Assembly (NCBI GenBank): GCA_964484485.1
Contig: CAZAGD010000231.1
Span: 4,834 to 68,833 of the forward strand
Direction of reading: 5' to 3'
DNA length: 64,000 bases
Source of the DNA: CAZAGD01 sp964484485
Lineage (GTDB): Bacteria > Desulfobacterota > SM23-61
Positions 51,024-59,583 of the stretch are shown piece after piece. A program made the translations under genes and the position numbers. Positions within the stretch are counted from its first letter, which is position 1; every line of letters begins with the position of its first letter. The notes under the pieces were generated by a model. The model had not been told where the DNA came from and did not search any database. It saw only the letters and a list, made by a program, of their open reading frames with translations.

Positions 51024-51416
51024 TTATACCCGCCGCCTTTTGGGTGGGCGACAACCATTGTGAGGTATAGGGGTGACGTCCCGGATAAGATCAATCCGCA
51101 ACCCCGCCGCCTGGAGAGATCTAAGGGCGGCTTCTCTTCCAGCGCCCGGCCCTTTTATGTAAACTTCAATACTTTTCATTCCCTGCTCCATGGCTTTTTT
51201 AGCAGCCTGCTCGGCGGCCAATTGGGCAGCAAAGGGAGTACTTTTCCTGGAACCTTTAAAACCCACGCTCCCCGCGCTCGCCCAAGTGATAACATTACCG
51301 TTGGCATCAGTAATTGTTACAATCGTATTATTAAAAGTAGATTGAATATGCGCGATTCCATGAGGAATATTGCGTTTTTCTTTTTTCCTTCCTCCGGTGC
51401 TTTTTTCCGGTGCCAT
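51024..51416 (-). CDS. rpsK: 30S ribosomal protein S11
   Basis: A 130-residue protein of the 30S platform near the mRNA exit. It has GIAHIQSTFNNTIVTITDANGNVITWASAGSVGFKGSRKSTPFAAQ and the ending PIPHNGCRPPKRRRV, both diagnostic. ATG start, 9 bp after rpsM. Confidence 0.97.
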   Translation of the reverse strand: MAPEKSTGGRKKEKRNIPHGIAHIQSTFNNTIVTITDANGNVITWASAGSVGFKGSRKSTPFAAQLAAEQAAKKAMEQGMKSIEVYIKGPGAGREAALRSLQAAGLRIDLIRDVTPIPHNGCRPPKRRRV

Positions 51417-51425
51417 TCTTCCTCC

Positions 51426-51797
51426 TTACTTCTTGCGGCCCCCAATCGGGCGCCGGGGCCCTTTGCGCGTGCGGGCATTGGTGTGCGTGCGCTGCCCCCG
51501 CACAGGCAGAGAACGACGATGCCTCAGGCCACGGTAGGTACCCAGATCCATCAGTCTCTTTATATTCATGGAGACTTCTCGCCGCAAATCTCCCTCGATC
51601 TTCAAATTACTTTGATCTATAGCCTCCCTAATTTTGGCTATTTCCGCATCCGTTAATTCGTCCGTTTTCCGCTGGCCATTAACCTGAGCCATCTCTAAAA
51701 TCTTCCGGGCGGTAGACCTGCCAATACCATGAATATACGTTAAAGCAATCTCTATATTTTTGTTACGGGGAAGATCAATACCAGCAATACGAGCCAA
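51426..51797 (-). CDS. rpsM: 30S ribosomal protein S13
   Basis: A 123-residue head protein contacting the P-site tRNA and L5. ARIAGIDLPRNKNIEIALTYIHGIGRSTA and RGLRHRRSLPVRGQRTHTNARTRKGP are diagnostic. TTG start with GGAGGTAAAAA upstream. Confidence 0.97.
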   Translation of the reverse strand: MARIAGIDLPRNKNIEIALTYIHGIGRSTARKILEMAQVNGQRKTDELTDAEIAKIREAIDQSNLKIEGDLRREVSMNIKRLMDLGTYRGLRHRRSLPVRGQRTHTNARTRKGPRRPIGGRKK

Positions 51798-51819
51798 TTT
51801 TTACCTCCTTCAGGCCTTT

Positions 51820-51933
51820 TCACCCCTGCCTTTGTTTATGGCGGGCGTTTTGGCAAATTACTCTGATAACGCCTTTCCTCTTAATGATTTTACATTTATC
51901 GCAGATTTTTTTAACTGAAGCTCTCACTTTCAT
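51820..51933 (-). CDS. rpmJ: 50S ribosomal protein L36
   Basis: A 37-residue protein, complete. Zinc ligands Cys11, Cys14, Cys27 and His32 are intact (zinc-type L36). It lies in its usual place between infA and rpsM. It was found by reading the gap, being short. Confidence 0.95.
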   Translation of the reverse strand: MKVRASVKKICDKCKIIKRKGVIRVICQNARHKQRQG

Positions 51934-52011
51934 GGAATTACCTCGGCGTGCAATAATTTTTTCCTTTTTATTTCATCCCTATCCCTGGTTTGTTCTTGAT
52001 TCATCCCTGAC

Positions 52012-52278
52012 TCAGCCTCGGCTTTTCTTTATCCGTGGCCCAGCACTCGGCGCTTCCCCCTCTTTTTCTCTATAGATTATTCTGCCTCGGTTTAGATCAT
52101 AAGGTGAAAGCTCTACGGTCACTTTATCCCCGGGTAATATTTTGATGAAATGCATGCGCATTTTGCCCGAGATGTGCGCCAATACGCGATGCCCGTTCTC
52201 TAACTCTACGCGAAACATGGCATTGGGCAGAGTTTCGACGACTGTTCCGGTTACTTCTATGGCGTCTTCTTTGGGCAT
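52012..52278 (-). CDS. infA: Translation initiation factor IF-1
   Basis: An 88-residue OB-fold factor that blocks the ribosomal A site during initiation. EDAIEVTGTVVETLPNAMFRVELENGHRVLAHISGKMRMHFIKILPGDKVTVELSPYDLNRGRI is the complete fold. A C-terminal addition of about 16 residues (EAPSAGPRIKKSRG) exceeds the usual 72. Between map and rpmJ. Confidence 0.96.
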   Translation of the reverse strand: MPKEDAIEVTGTVVETLPNAMFRVELENGHRVLAHISGKMRMHFIKILPGDKVTVELSPYDLNRGRIIYREKEGEAPSAGPRIKKSRG

Positions 52279-52327
52279 CTTTTCTCTTCTCCATTATGGC
52301 CTATTTCCGGGCTCATCTTACTTACCT

Positions 52328-53107
52328 TCAAATCTTACTCAAAATGTCTGGTCCATTCTCGGTTATAGCCACCGAGTGTTCAAAATGGGCAGAAAGACTT
52401 CTATCTTTAGTAACGGCTGTCCATCCATCCTCTAAGATTTCTACTTCGTGCCCCCCGGCATTGATCATAGGTTCAATAGCTAGAGTCATCCCCGGGCGCA
52501 ACCTTATTCCCCGTCCGGGCAGGCCAAAGTTCGGGACTTGTGGTTTCTCGTGCAGATGCTTTCCAATGCCATGGCCCACGAAATCACGTACTACCGAAAA
52601 ACCTTGGCTCTCCACATAACGTTGAATAGCTGCCGAAATATCTTGCAAACGATTTTCCGGACGAGCCTGCTCAATAGCTAAATAAAGGGCTTCTTCAGCC
52701 ACCCGCATTAATCTAGCGGCCTCGGGCGAAACCTGGCCCACGGGCAAGGTAATGGCTGCATCACCATAAAACTCATCATAGATAACCCCAAAATCTAAAC
52801 TCAGAATATCACCTTCTTTTAGGACTCGCTCAGATGGTATACCATGGACAATTTCTTCATTCACGGAAGTACACAACGCCGCGGGAAAGCCATTATAACC
52901 CTTGAAAGCCGGTTTGGCTTTTTTCTTGGCTAAAAGTTCTTCCGCCAATTCTTCCAAATCCCGCGTGGTAATTCCCGGCCGGACCGCTTCTTTAATTTCG
53001 GCCAAAATTTCCGCCACAATTTGATTACTTCGGCGCATTTTTTCTATTTCCTGGGGCGATTTGAGTATTATCCTCTCTTCCTCAGCTGACAAATAAAAAA
53101 GGCTCAT
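52328..53107 (-). CDS. map: Methionine aminopeptidase, type I
   Basis: A 259-residue metallopeptidase removing initiator methionine. Metal ligands are visible in SLDFGVIYDEFYGDAAITLP (two Asp), GHGIGKHLHEKP (His), TLAIEPMI (Glu) and HFEHSVAITENGPDIL (Glu region). It follows secY after 3 bp; adk, often located between these two genes, is absent. About 12 residues precede the usual N-terminus. Confidence 0.96.
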   Translation of the reverse strand: MSLFYLSAEEERIILKSPQEIEKMRRSNQIVAEILAEIKEAVRPGITTRDLEELAEELLAKKKAKPAFKGYNGFPAALCTSVNEEIVHGIPSERVLKEGDILSLDFGVIYDEFYGDAAITLPVGQVSPEAARLMRVAEEALYLAIEQARPENRLQDISAAIQRYVESQGFSVVRDFVGHGIGKHLHEKPQVPNFGLPGRGIRLRPGMTLAIEPMINAGGHEVEILEDGWTAVTKDRSLSAHFEHSVAITENGPDILSKI

Positions 53108-53110
53108 CCG

Positions 53111-54418
53111 CTACCTTCTTCCTTTTATCCGCCCCCGTTTCATGAATCCTTCATAATGACGCATTAACATATGCGATTCAATCTGCCCTACCGTATCCAA
53201 AGCAACACCGACCACAATCAATAGGGCCGTCCCGCCAAAATAAAAAGGGACATGAAATTTAGTAATTAAAATGGAAGGCAGTACACAGACGGCAGAAACA
53301 TAAATGGCTCCGCTAAAAGTGATCCGGGTAAGCACCCGATCCACAAACTCGGCCGTTTTTTTACCAGGCCTAATTCCCGGAATATAACCACCGTACTTGC
53401 GCATATTATCAGCCACATCTGTGGGATTAAAAGTCACGGCCGTATAAAAATAGCAAAAGAAGAAGATAAACCCAACATATAGGAGCTCATAAACTAACGA
53501 CCCTGGCTCCAATTGGTTAGCCACTGCTTTCATCCACGGATGTTCCATAAAATTAGCAATGGTAGCAGGAAACATGATAATCGAAGAGGCAAAAATCGGC
53601 GGAATAACACCAGCGGTGTTAATCTTTAAAGGCAAATGGGTGCTTTGACCGCCGTACATTTTGCGACCGACAATCCGCTTAGCGTATTGGACGGGGATGC
53701 GTCTTTGCCCTCTTTCCACGTAGATGATGGCCCCCACTACGGCCACCATGAAAACAATTAAAAATATAGTCACCAAAATACTTAACTCGCCAGTGCGGAT
53801 GAGGCGAACACTATTGCTGATTGCCGTAGGCATCCGCGCGACGATCCCCGCAAAAATTATTAAAGAAATGCCATTGCCGATCCCCCGTTCGGTAATCTGC
53901 TCCCCCAGCCACATGATGAAGGCTGTCCCCGCCGTGAGGGTGATCATGGTCATGAAGCGAAATGCCCAGCCCGGCTCGGCGACAATTAATTCTCCGCCAG
54001 GCCCCGTCATTCTTTCCAAACCGATACTGATCCCAAACCCTTGGATTAAACTTAGCAAAACTGTTCCATACCGGGTATACTGGGTGATCTTCTTCCTTCC
54101 CGCTTCCCCCTCCTTAGAAAGCCTCTCCAAGTGGGGGACAACAACCGTAAGCAGCTGCAAGATAATCGAAGAACTGATGTAAGGCATGATCCCCAGGGCA
54201 AAAACTGAAAGACGTTCGAAAGCTCCCCCGGAAAACATGTCTATAAAGCTAAAAAGCGTGCCTTTGGCTTGGGCAAAGAAGGCAGCTAAAGCAGTAGCAT
54301 CGATTCCGGGTGTGGGAACATGCACGCCAATCCGATAAACAGCCAACAAGGCTAAAGTAACTAATATCCTGCGCTTCAGCTCCGGTATTTTGGGAATATT
54401 CTGAAACCCCTGAAGCAC
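53111..54418 (-). CDS. secY: Preprotein translocase subunit SecY
   Basis: A 435-residue channel of the Sec translocon with ten transmembrane helices. PELKRRILVTLALLAVYRIGVHVPTPGI, FDMFSGGAFERLSVFALGIMPYISSSIILQLL (as IDMFSGG) and GGYIPGIRPGKKTAEFVDRVLTRIT are diagnostic. GTG start 3 bp after rplO. Standard place after L15. Confidence 0.97.
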   Translation of the reverse strand: MLQGFQNIPKIPELKRRILVTLALLAVYRIGVHVPTPGIDATALAAFFAQAKGTLFSFIDMFSGGAFERLSVFALGIMPYISSSIILQLLTVVVPHLERLSKEGEAGRKKITQYTRYGTVLLSLIQGFGISIGLERMTGPGGELIVAEPGWAFRFMTMITLTAGTAFIMWLGEQITERGIGNGISLIIFAGIVARMPTAISNSVRLIRTGELSILVTIFLIVFMVAVVGAIIYVERGQRRIPVQYAKRIVGRKMYGGQSTHLPLKINTAGVIPPIFASSIIMFPATIANFMEHPWMKAVANQLEPGSLVYELLYVGFIFFFCYFYTAVTFNPTDVADNMRKYGGYIPGIRPGKKTAEFVDRVLTRITFSGAIYVSAVCVLPSILITKFHVPFYFGGTALLIVVGVALDTVGQIESHMLMRHYEGFMKRGRIKGRR

Positions 54419-54421
54419 GCT

Positions 54422-54862
54422 TTAAATAACCTCCGCTTTTCCGCCGACCGCCTCGATCTTACTTTTGGCTGCCAGACTGAATTGATGAGCCTTGATTGTC
54501 AAAGGAAAATTTAAAGAACCATCGCCCAATATCTTAACCTTTTCTTCTCCTTTTTTGATCAGTCCCGATTCTTTGAGCAAGGCCGGGTCGACTACCGACC
54601 CCGCGGGGAATCGATTTAAATCTTTGAGGTTTACTATTTGCCATTCTTGACGGAATGGGTTAAAAAACCCCCGCTTGGGTAAACGGCGTTGTAAAGGCAT
54701 CTGGCCACCCTCAAATCCGCGCGAGCTTTTTCCTCCGGCCCGAGCCCTATGCCCTTTATGCCCCCGGGTAGCAGTGCCTCCATGCCCAGAGCCATCTCCC
54801 CGTCCTACTCTCTTTTTTTTCTTTCTTGATCCTGCTGGCGGCTTTAACGCATTGAGTTCCAT
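54422..54862 (-). CDS. rplO: 50S ribosomal protein L15
   Basis: A 146-residue protein. The glycine- and arginine-rich N-terminus RVGRGDGSGHGGTATRGHKGHRARAG and SRGFEGGQMPLQRRLPKRGF are diagnostic, followed by the folded C-terminal domain ending VEAVGGKAEVI. ATG start, 11 bp after rpmD. Confidence 0.97.
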   Translation of the reverse strand: MELNALKPPAGSRKKKKRVGRGDGSGHGGTATRGHKGHRARAGGKSSRGFEGGQMPLQRRLPKRGFFNPFRQEWQIVNLKDLNRFPAGSVVDPALLKESGLIKKGEEKVKILGDGSLNFPLTIKAHQFSLAAKSKIEAVGGKAEVI

Positions 54863-54873
54863 ATGCCCAACCT

Positions 54874-55047
54874 CTAAACTTCTTCCACTTTGACCAAATG
54901 GCTAACTTTTTTAATCATTCCCCGAATAGCTGGAGTGTCTGGTAAACGCACAGAGCGGTGCATTTTGGTCAGTCCCAACCCGCGCAAAGTCCTCCTCTGC
55001 GTTTCGGGCTGACTAATTTCACTCCTAATTAGAGTTACTTGGATCAT
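54874..55047 (-). CDS. rpmD: 50S ribosomal protein L30
   Basis: A 57-residue protein, MIQVTLIRSEIS ... LGLTKMHRSVRLPDTPAIRGMIKKVSHLV, full length. Start at 55047 with GGGAG 6 nt upstream fits the family better than an ATG four codons earlier. Located between rpsE and rplO as usual. Confidence 0.95.
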   Translation of the reverse strand: MIQVTLIRSEISQPETQRRTLRGLGLTKMHRSVRLPDTPAIRGMIKKVSHLVKVEEV

Positions 55048-55108
55048 TTTTTCTCCCATTTTATTCCACCTAAAGCAGTTTAGGATTATTTCTTAAAGCT
55101 CTTCCCTT

Positions 55109-55606
55109 TTAGGTTACCTCAGGGACTACTTTCCCTCTTTTGGTCGCCGCTTCTTCCGGAGTCTTGAGCTGGCGCAATCCATGGATAGTGGCTTTAATTA
55201 TGTTATGGGGATTACGCGAACCAAAACACTTGGTGAGGATATTTTGTACTCCCGCTGATTCTAAGACAGCCCGTACAGCACCGCCGGCTATTACTCCAGT
55301 GCCCTCGGAAGCTGGTTTTAAGAGCACGCGGGAGGCCCCGTATTCACCCACTACTTCGTAAGGTATCGTACCCTTGGTGATAGGAACGGCGATCAAGTTC
55401 TTTTTAGCTTGCTCTATGGCTTTGCGAATAGCTTCCGGAACTTCCCGAGCTTTGCCCAATCCAAACCCTACGATTCCCTGGCCATTGCCGACGACCACCA
55501 GAGCGCTAAAGCTAAATCTCTTTCCCCCTTTTACTACTTTGGCCACCCGATTTATGTGGGCAACTCGGTCGACCAGTTCCAATTCTTCGGGATTAATTTG
55601 AGCCAA
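55109..55606 (-). CDS. rpsE: 30S ribosomal protein S5
   Basis: A 165-residue protein important for decoding accuracy. GGKRFSFSALVVVGNGQGIVGFGLGKAREVPEAIRKA and PASEGTGVIAGGAVRAVLESAGV are diagnostic. TTG start with GGAGGTAATT upstream. A 101-bp gap precedes it. Confidence 0.97.
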   Translation of the reverse strand: MAQINPEELELVDRVAHINRVAKVVKGGKRFSFSALVVVGNGQGIVGFGLGKAREVPEAIRKAIEQAKKNLIAVPITKGTIPYEVVGEYGASRVLLKPASEGTGVIAGGAVRAVLESAGVQNILTKCFGSRNPHNIIKATIHGLRQLKTPEEAATKRGKVVPEVT

Positions 55607-55707
55607 TGAATTACCTCCGTTTAAATAACTTTCCTCTCCTGCGTCCTTAATTTAAATTGGCTTAATCTCTTTAAAAAGCTCAAACCTCTTCTGGGGCAGG
55701 ATTTTTA

Positions 55708-56073
55708 TTAAAAACTCAACCCTTTTTCTCGTGCTGCTTCTGCTAAAGCTTTTACCCGCCCGTGGTATAAAAAACCATTGCGGTCAAATACCACTTTCTG
55801 GATATTTAGAGCTAAAGCTTTCTCGGCAATTAGAGCCCCCACTTTTTTAGCTATTTCTATCTTGCCTTTACCTCGTTCAACTTCCCGCAGTTCCGGACTT
55901 AGCGTAGAGGCAGCCGCTAAAGTATGTCCCCGGCTATCATCGATTAATTGGGCATAAATATGCCGGGCGCTTCGGAATACGCACAACCGAGGACGCTCTG
56001 GAGTCCCCCTTACCTTGTCTTTATATCGCAATTTTCTTCTTTGGCGCGCAATCTCTTTTTCTTTTCTCAGCAC
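55708..56073 (-). CDS. rplR: 50S ribosomal protein L18
   Basis: A 121-residue 5S rRNA-binding protein: RRKLRYKDKVRGTPERPRLCVFRSARHIYAQLIDD, and FDRNGFLYHGRVKALAEAAREKGL at the end. GTG start, 17 bp after rplF. Confidence 0.97.
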   Translation of the reverse strand: MLRKEKEIARQRRKLRYKDKVRGTPERPRLCVFRSARHIYAQLIDDSRGHTLAAASTLSPELREVERGKGKIEIAKKVGALIAEKALALNIQKVVFDRNGFLYHGRVKALAEAAREKGLSF

Positions 56074-56090
56074 TTTTCTTCCCTTGTTAA

Positions 56091-56630
56091 TTATCCCACC
56101 GCCGTTTTACCAGCTTTGCGATGGATAATTTCTTCAGCATATTTAATCCCCTTACCCCCATATGGTTCGGGGGGGCGAAGACTGCGAATCTCCGCGGCCG
56201 TTAATCCTAATAGATGTTTATCTATTCCTCGCAACGTTAATTTGGTTTGTTTATCCACTTCCGCTTTAATTCCTTCCGGCAAAGGGAAACGAATAGGATG
56301 GGAATATCCTAAGCTGAAATTAAGCACATTCCCTTGAAGTTCAACGCGATAGCCCACCCCATTAATCTCCAAAACCCGTTCAAAACCTTGACTCACCCCT
56401 TTAATCATATTGGCAATCAAAGTTCGTGTAAGCCCCTGTAAGGCTTTTCCTCTTTTGGGGTTCGCAGGTTGATGGACGACAATCTGGTCTTTCTCTAAAG
56501 TTACCGCCACACCTTCGGGAATTTTTTGCGCAAGGCTCCCTTTGGGGCCGGAAATCTTTAAAATAGGAAGCTCCAGCTCCACTTTTATACCCTTGGGAAC
56601 AGGTATTGGTTTTCTGCCTATACGTGACAT
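56091..56630 (-). CDS. rplF: 50S ribosomal protein L6
   Basis: A 179-residue protein near the GTPase centre. MSRIGRKPIPVPKGIKVE starts at 56630 with AAGGAGA upstream; the earlier in-frame codons overlap rpsH and are not used. PEPYGGKGIKYAEEIIHRKAGKT is the family's C-terminal signature. Confidence 0.96.
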   Translation of the reverse strand: MSRIGRKPIPVPKGIKVELELPILKISGPKGSLAQKIPEGVAVTLEKDQIVVHQPANPKRGKALQGLTRTLIANMIKGVSQGFERVLEINGVGYRVELQGNVLNFSLGYSHPIRFPLPEGIKAEVDKQTKLTLRGIDKHLLGLTAAEIRSLRPPEPYGGKGIKYAEEIIHRKAGKTAVG

Positions 56631-56650
56631 ATCTTTCTCCTTAAAGCTCC

Positions 56651-57052
56651 TTACCACACCTCACAGAGTAATTCTCCACCCACATTTAACTTACGGGCCT
56701 CTTTATCTGTGAGCACCCCTTTGGAGGTAGAAAGAATTGCCGTACCCAATCCCCGGAGCACTTGGGGAATCTCCTCTTTTTTCACGTAGCACCTTAAGCC
56801 TGGTCGGCTAATCGTCTTTAACCCGGTAATCACCGGATTCTTCCGGTCTCCTTCGTACTTTAAATATATTCTTAAAATTCCTTGACGGCCATCTTTGATC
56901 AATTTGTAATTTTTAATATATCCCTCTTCTTTCAAAATCCGCGCAATCTGGGCTTTTAAATTGGAAGCGGGTACATCCACTTTCTCATGCTTCGCTTTAT
57001 TCGCGTTTCTTATGCGGGTCAGCATATCAGCTAAGGGGTCTGTCATTACCAT
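56651..57052 (-). CDS. rpsH: 30S ribosomal protein S8
   Basis: A 133-residue 16S rRNA-binding protein and classical spc operon regulator. MTDPLADMLTRIRNANKAKHEKVDVP and GIAILSTSKGVLTDKEARKLNVGGELLCEVW (as GTAILSTSKG) are diagnostic. Two ATG codons lie two codons apart at the start. Confidence 0.97.
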   Translation of the reverse strand: MVMTDPLADMLTRIRNANKAKHEKVDVPASNLKAQIARILKEEGYIKNYKLIKDGRQGILRIYLKYEGDRKNPVITGLKTISRPGLRCYVKKEEIPQVLRGLGTAILSTSKGVLTDKEARKLNVGGELLCEVW

Positions 57053-57076
57053 GCCTTTCCTCCCCGATTAATTTCC

Positions 57077-57262
57077 CTACCAGCTTGATTTAATCACTCC
57101 CGGAATCTCTCCCCGGGAAGCTAAATTGCGGAGGCAAATCCGACACAGATCGAACTTGCGATAGTACCCTCTGGCCCGGCCACATAAAGGGCAACGGTGG
57201 TGAGCGCGCACTCTAAATTTTGGCTTTTTCTTAGCTTTAACTATTAAGGCAGTTCTGGCCAC
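57077..57262 (-). CDS. rpsN: 30S ribosomal protein S14, type Z
   Basis: A 61-residue zinc-binding S14. Ligands Cys24, Cys27, Cys40 and Cys43 are intact. Ends DLCRICLRNLASRGEIPGVIKSSW. GTG start. The zinc form is the short ancestral type. Confidence 0.97.
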   Translation of the reverse strand: MARTALIVKAKKKPKFRVRAHHRCPLCGRARGYYRKFDLCRICLRNLASRGEIPGVIKSSW

Positions 57263-57306
57263 TACTCATCCTTTCTTTTTAAGCGTTGATCCTTCATCGA
57301 TTTTTA

Positions 57307-57846
57307 TTAGCTCCTAAAGGGCATACCTAAAAGTTGCAGTAATTCTTTCCCTTCTTCGTCAGTTTTGGCCGTCGTCACAATGGAAACGTTCAAACCTTTT
57401 ACTTTATCTATCTTATCAAAATTTATTTCTGGAAAGATGATCTGTTCGCGAATGCCTAAAGTATAATTGCCTCGGCCATCAAAAGCCTTAGGCGAAACCC
57501 CCCGGAAATCCCTAACTCGCGGCAAAGCCACGTTTACCAACTTATCGAAGAATTCATACATGCGATTTCGGCGCAGAGTAACCATAACGCCAATAGGCAT
57601 ACCCTCGCGCAATTTGAAGGCCGCGATCGACCTCTTGGCCTTGGTGACCACGGCGCGCTGGCCCGCAATAAGCGTCAATTCTTCTACGGCGGCATCCAAG
57701 ATTTTAATATTTTGAATGGCCTCTCCCAAACCCATGTTTAGGGTGATTTTTTCCAGCCGGGGTACTTCCATCACATTGCGATAGCCAAATTTCTTCATCA
57801 ATTGCGGGATAACTTCTTTAATATAAATTTCTTTTAGCCTAGTCAT
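57307..57846 (-). CDS. rplE: 50S ribosomal protein L5
   Basis: A 179-residue 5S rRNA-binding protein from ATG 57846 (MTRLKEIYIKEVIPQLMKKFGYRN). An ATG six codons upstream overlaps the rplX stop and cannot be excluded. KRSIAAFKLREGMPIGVMVTLRRNRMYEFFDKL and DGRGNYTLGIREQIIFPEI are diagnostic. Confidence 0.96.
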   Translation of the reverse strand: MTRLKEIYIKEVIPQLMKKFGYRNVMEVPRLEKITLNMGLGEAIQNIKILDAAVEELTLIAGQRAVVTKAKRSIAAFKLREGMPIGVMVTLRRNRMYEFFDKLVNVALPRVRDFRGVSPKAFDGRGNYTLGIREQIIFPEINFDKIDKVKGLNVSIVTTAKTDEEGKELLQLLGMPFRS

Positions 57847-57860
57847 GCTCGCTTGCCTCT

Positions 57861-58193
57861 TCATGTTCTTTCAATTATCTCCCCGCATTTTTTGCAAACT
57901 AAAACTTTTTTCCCATCTTCCAGTAGCTTCCTTCCCGTGCGTACGCCCTTATTACACTTTGGGCACAAAAGTAAAACGTTGGAAATATGGAGGGGGGCTT
58001 CTTTTTGAATAATGCCCCCTTGCCGGAGGCGTCCCGTTGGGCGCGTATGCCTTTTTATGAAATTAACCTTCTCCACTACTACCCGGTTCTTTTTGGGCAG
58101 AACTTTAAGCACCTTTCCTGTCTTACCCTTTTCTTTCCCCGCGATGACCATAACCATATCGTTTTTGCGCACGTGAAAATTCATGAACTTCAT
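57861..58193 (-). CDS. rplX: 50S ribosomal protein L24
   Basis: A 110-residue assembly initiator with a KOW motif (MVIAGKEKGKTGKVLKVLPKKNRVVVEKVN). The C-terminal half carries a four-cysteine ribbon (LCPKCNK ... LVCKKCGE), a zinc form seen in many bacteria. The GAGGT 9 nt before the ATG at 58193 supports this start rather than a GTG ten codons earlier. Confidence 0.95.
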   Translation of the reverse strand: MKFMNFHVRKNDMVMVIAGKEKGKTGKVLKVLPKKNRVVVEKVNFIKRHTRPTGRLRQGGIIQKEAPLHISNVLLLCPKCNKGVRTGRKLLEDGKKVLVCKKCGEIIERT

Positions 58194-58219
58194 AATTGGT
58201 TTACCTCGTTCTTCTATCT

Positions 58220-58588
58220 TCACAGAACTTCCGGGGCTAAAGAGATTATCTTCATAAACTTTTTAGCTCGCAATTCTCTGGCGACTGGGCCAAAGATGCG
58301 GGTCCCGATAGGATCATTTTGGGGGTTAATTAATACGGCAGAATTATCATCAAATTTGATGTAACTGCCATCACTTCTTCTTACCTCTTTGACCGTGCGC
58401 ACTACCACGGCGCGCAGAACATCTCCCTTTTTCACTTTCGAATTAGGGATGGCCTCTTTTACCGAGACGACGATGATATCCCCCAAGCTGGCATATTTAC
58501 GCTTGGTGCCCCCTAAAACTTTTATACAAGCCAGCTTTTTAGCTCCCGAATTATCCGCTGCTTCTAAAATAGTCTGCATTTGAATCAT
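58220..58588 (-). CDS. rplN: 50S ribosomal protein L14
   Basis: A 122-residue protein at the subunit interface. MIQMQTILEAADNSGAKKLACIKVLGG and FDDNSAVLINPQNDPIGTRIFGPVARELRAKKFMKIISLAPEVL are diagnostic. The ATG at 58588 gives exactly the family length. Confidence 0.97.
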   Translation of the reverse strand: MIQMQTILEAADNSGAKKLACIKVLGGTKRKYASLGDIIVVSVKEAIPNSKVKKGDVLRAVVVRTVKEVRRSDGSYIKFDDNSAVLINPQNDPIGTRIFGPVARELRAKKFMKIISLAPEVL

Positions 58589-58678
58589 AGCCAATACCTT
58601 GCTTCCACTTAATCAGGATTTCCGTCCAACGGAAAATCCTTACTGGTTACCATTAACCTCGTATCATTTTTCCCTGCC

Positions 58679-58939
58679 TTACTGGGCTCTTTCTAAAATT
58701 TCTTTTACCCGCCAGCGTTTTTCTTTACTCAACGGTCTGGTTTCAATCAACAGTACTCGATCCCCCACCCGGCATTCATTCTTTTCATCATGAGCTTTAT
58801 AACGAGCGCGACGGCGGGTATATTTTTGGTATAAAGGATGCTTGACCAACCTTTGCACCAAGACCACCACTGTCTTGTCCATGCGGTCGCTAACTACTGT
58901 ACCTACCATTGTTTTGCGAATTCCTCTTTTTTTCTCCAT
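58679..58939 (-). CDS. rpsQ: 30S ribosomal protein S17
   Basis: An 86-residue OB-fold 16S rRNA-binding protein: KTMVGTVVSDRMDKTVVVLVQRLVKHPLYQKYTRR and RVGDRVLLIETRPLSKEKRWRV. GAGGAA lies 8 nt before the ATG at 58939. A 90-bp gap separates it from rplN. Confidence 0.97.
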   Translation of the reverse strand: MEKKRGIRKTMVGTVVSDRMDKTVVVLVQRLVKHPLYQKYTRRRARYKAHDEKNECRVGDRVLLIETRPLSKEKRWRVKEILERAQ

Positions 58940-58949
58940 GCTCAATTCC

Positions 58950-59156
58950 TCAGCCAGCTTTTTTAACAGCGAGCTCCCTTTCCCGTAAGATAGTTTTCAC
59001 CCTAGCTAAATCCTTGCGGACTTGGGGTAATCGCTCTGTATTCTCTAATTGGCCAGTGGCGTGTTGAAATTTCAAGTTGAATAACTCAGCTGTTAAGTCT
59101 TGTTCTTTTTGGCGAAGTTCTTCCATGCTTAAATCTCTTAGTTCCCGCGCTTTCAC
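58950..59156 (-). CDS. rpmC: 50S ribosomal protein L29
   Basis: A 68-residue helical-hairpin protein at the tunnel exit: KARELRDLSMEELRQKEQDLTAELFNLKFQHATGQLENTERL. GTG start 2 bp after rplP, with GGGAGGG inside the end of that gene. Confidence 0.97.
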   Translation of the reverse strand: MKARELRDLSMEELRQKEQDLTAELFNLKFQHATGQLENTERLPQVRKDLARVKTILRERELAVKKAG

Positions 59157-59158
59157 CC

Positions 59159-59569
59159 TTATCCCTCCCGGGAGATAAATTTAGTGGCCAACGGTAACTT
59201 ATGGGCCGCCAGCCGGAAGGCATGCTTGGCCGTCTCCAGGTCCACTCCTTCCATTTCATAAAGAATCCTTCCGGGTTTAATCACCGCTACCCAATCTTCT
59301 GGTGCACCTTTCCCTTTGCCCATTCTGGTCTCTGCTGGTTTTTTAGTAATCGGTTTATCCGGGAAAATACGAATCCAAATTTTTCCTCCCCGCTTAATAT
59401 AACGCGTCATGGCCACTCGCGCCGCTTCAATCTGCCTGGTAGTTAACCAGCCACACTCCACCGCTTGCAGCGCATAATCACCAAAGTTAATTGCATTTCC
59501 CCGGGTTGCTTTGCCTTTTCTTCTTCCTTTTTGTTGTTTCCTAAATTTTACTTTCTTCGGGGCCAGCAT
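59159..59569 (-). CDS. rplP: 50S ribosomal protein L16
   Basis: A 136-residue protein near the A-site tRNA: MLAPKKVKFRKQQKGRRKG, then RGGKIWIRIFPDKPITKKPAETRMGKGKG and YEMEGVDLETAKHAFRLAAHKLP. Full length, between rpsC and rpmC. Confidence 0.97.
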   Translation of the reverse strand: MLAPKKVKFRKQQKGRRKGKATRGNAINFGDYALQAVECGWLTTRQIEAARVAMTRYIKRGGKIWIRIFPDKPITKKPAETRMGKGKGAPEDWVAVIKPGRILYEMEGVDLETAKHAFRLAAHKLPLATKFISREG

Positions 59570-59583
59570 ATTCTTTCATCTCC

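Noticed and set aside
50988..51656. 222-codon plus-strand frame
   Set aside because: Antisense to rpsK and rpsM; a by-product of codon bias.
53724..54182. 152-codon plus-strand frame
   Set aside because: Antisense shadow of secY.
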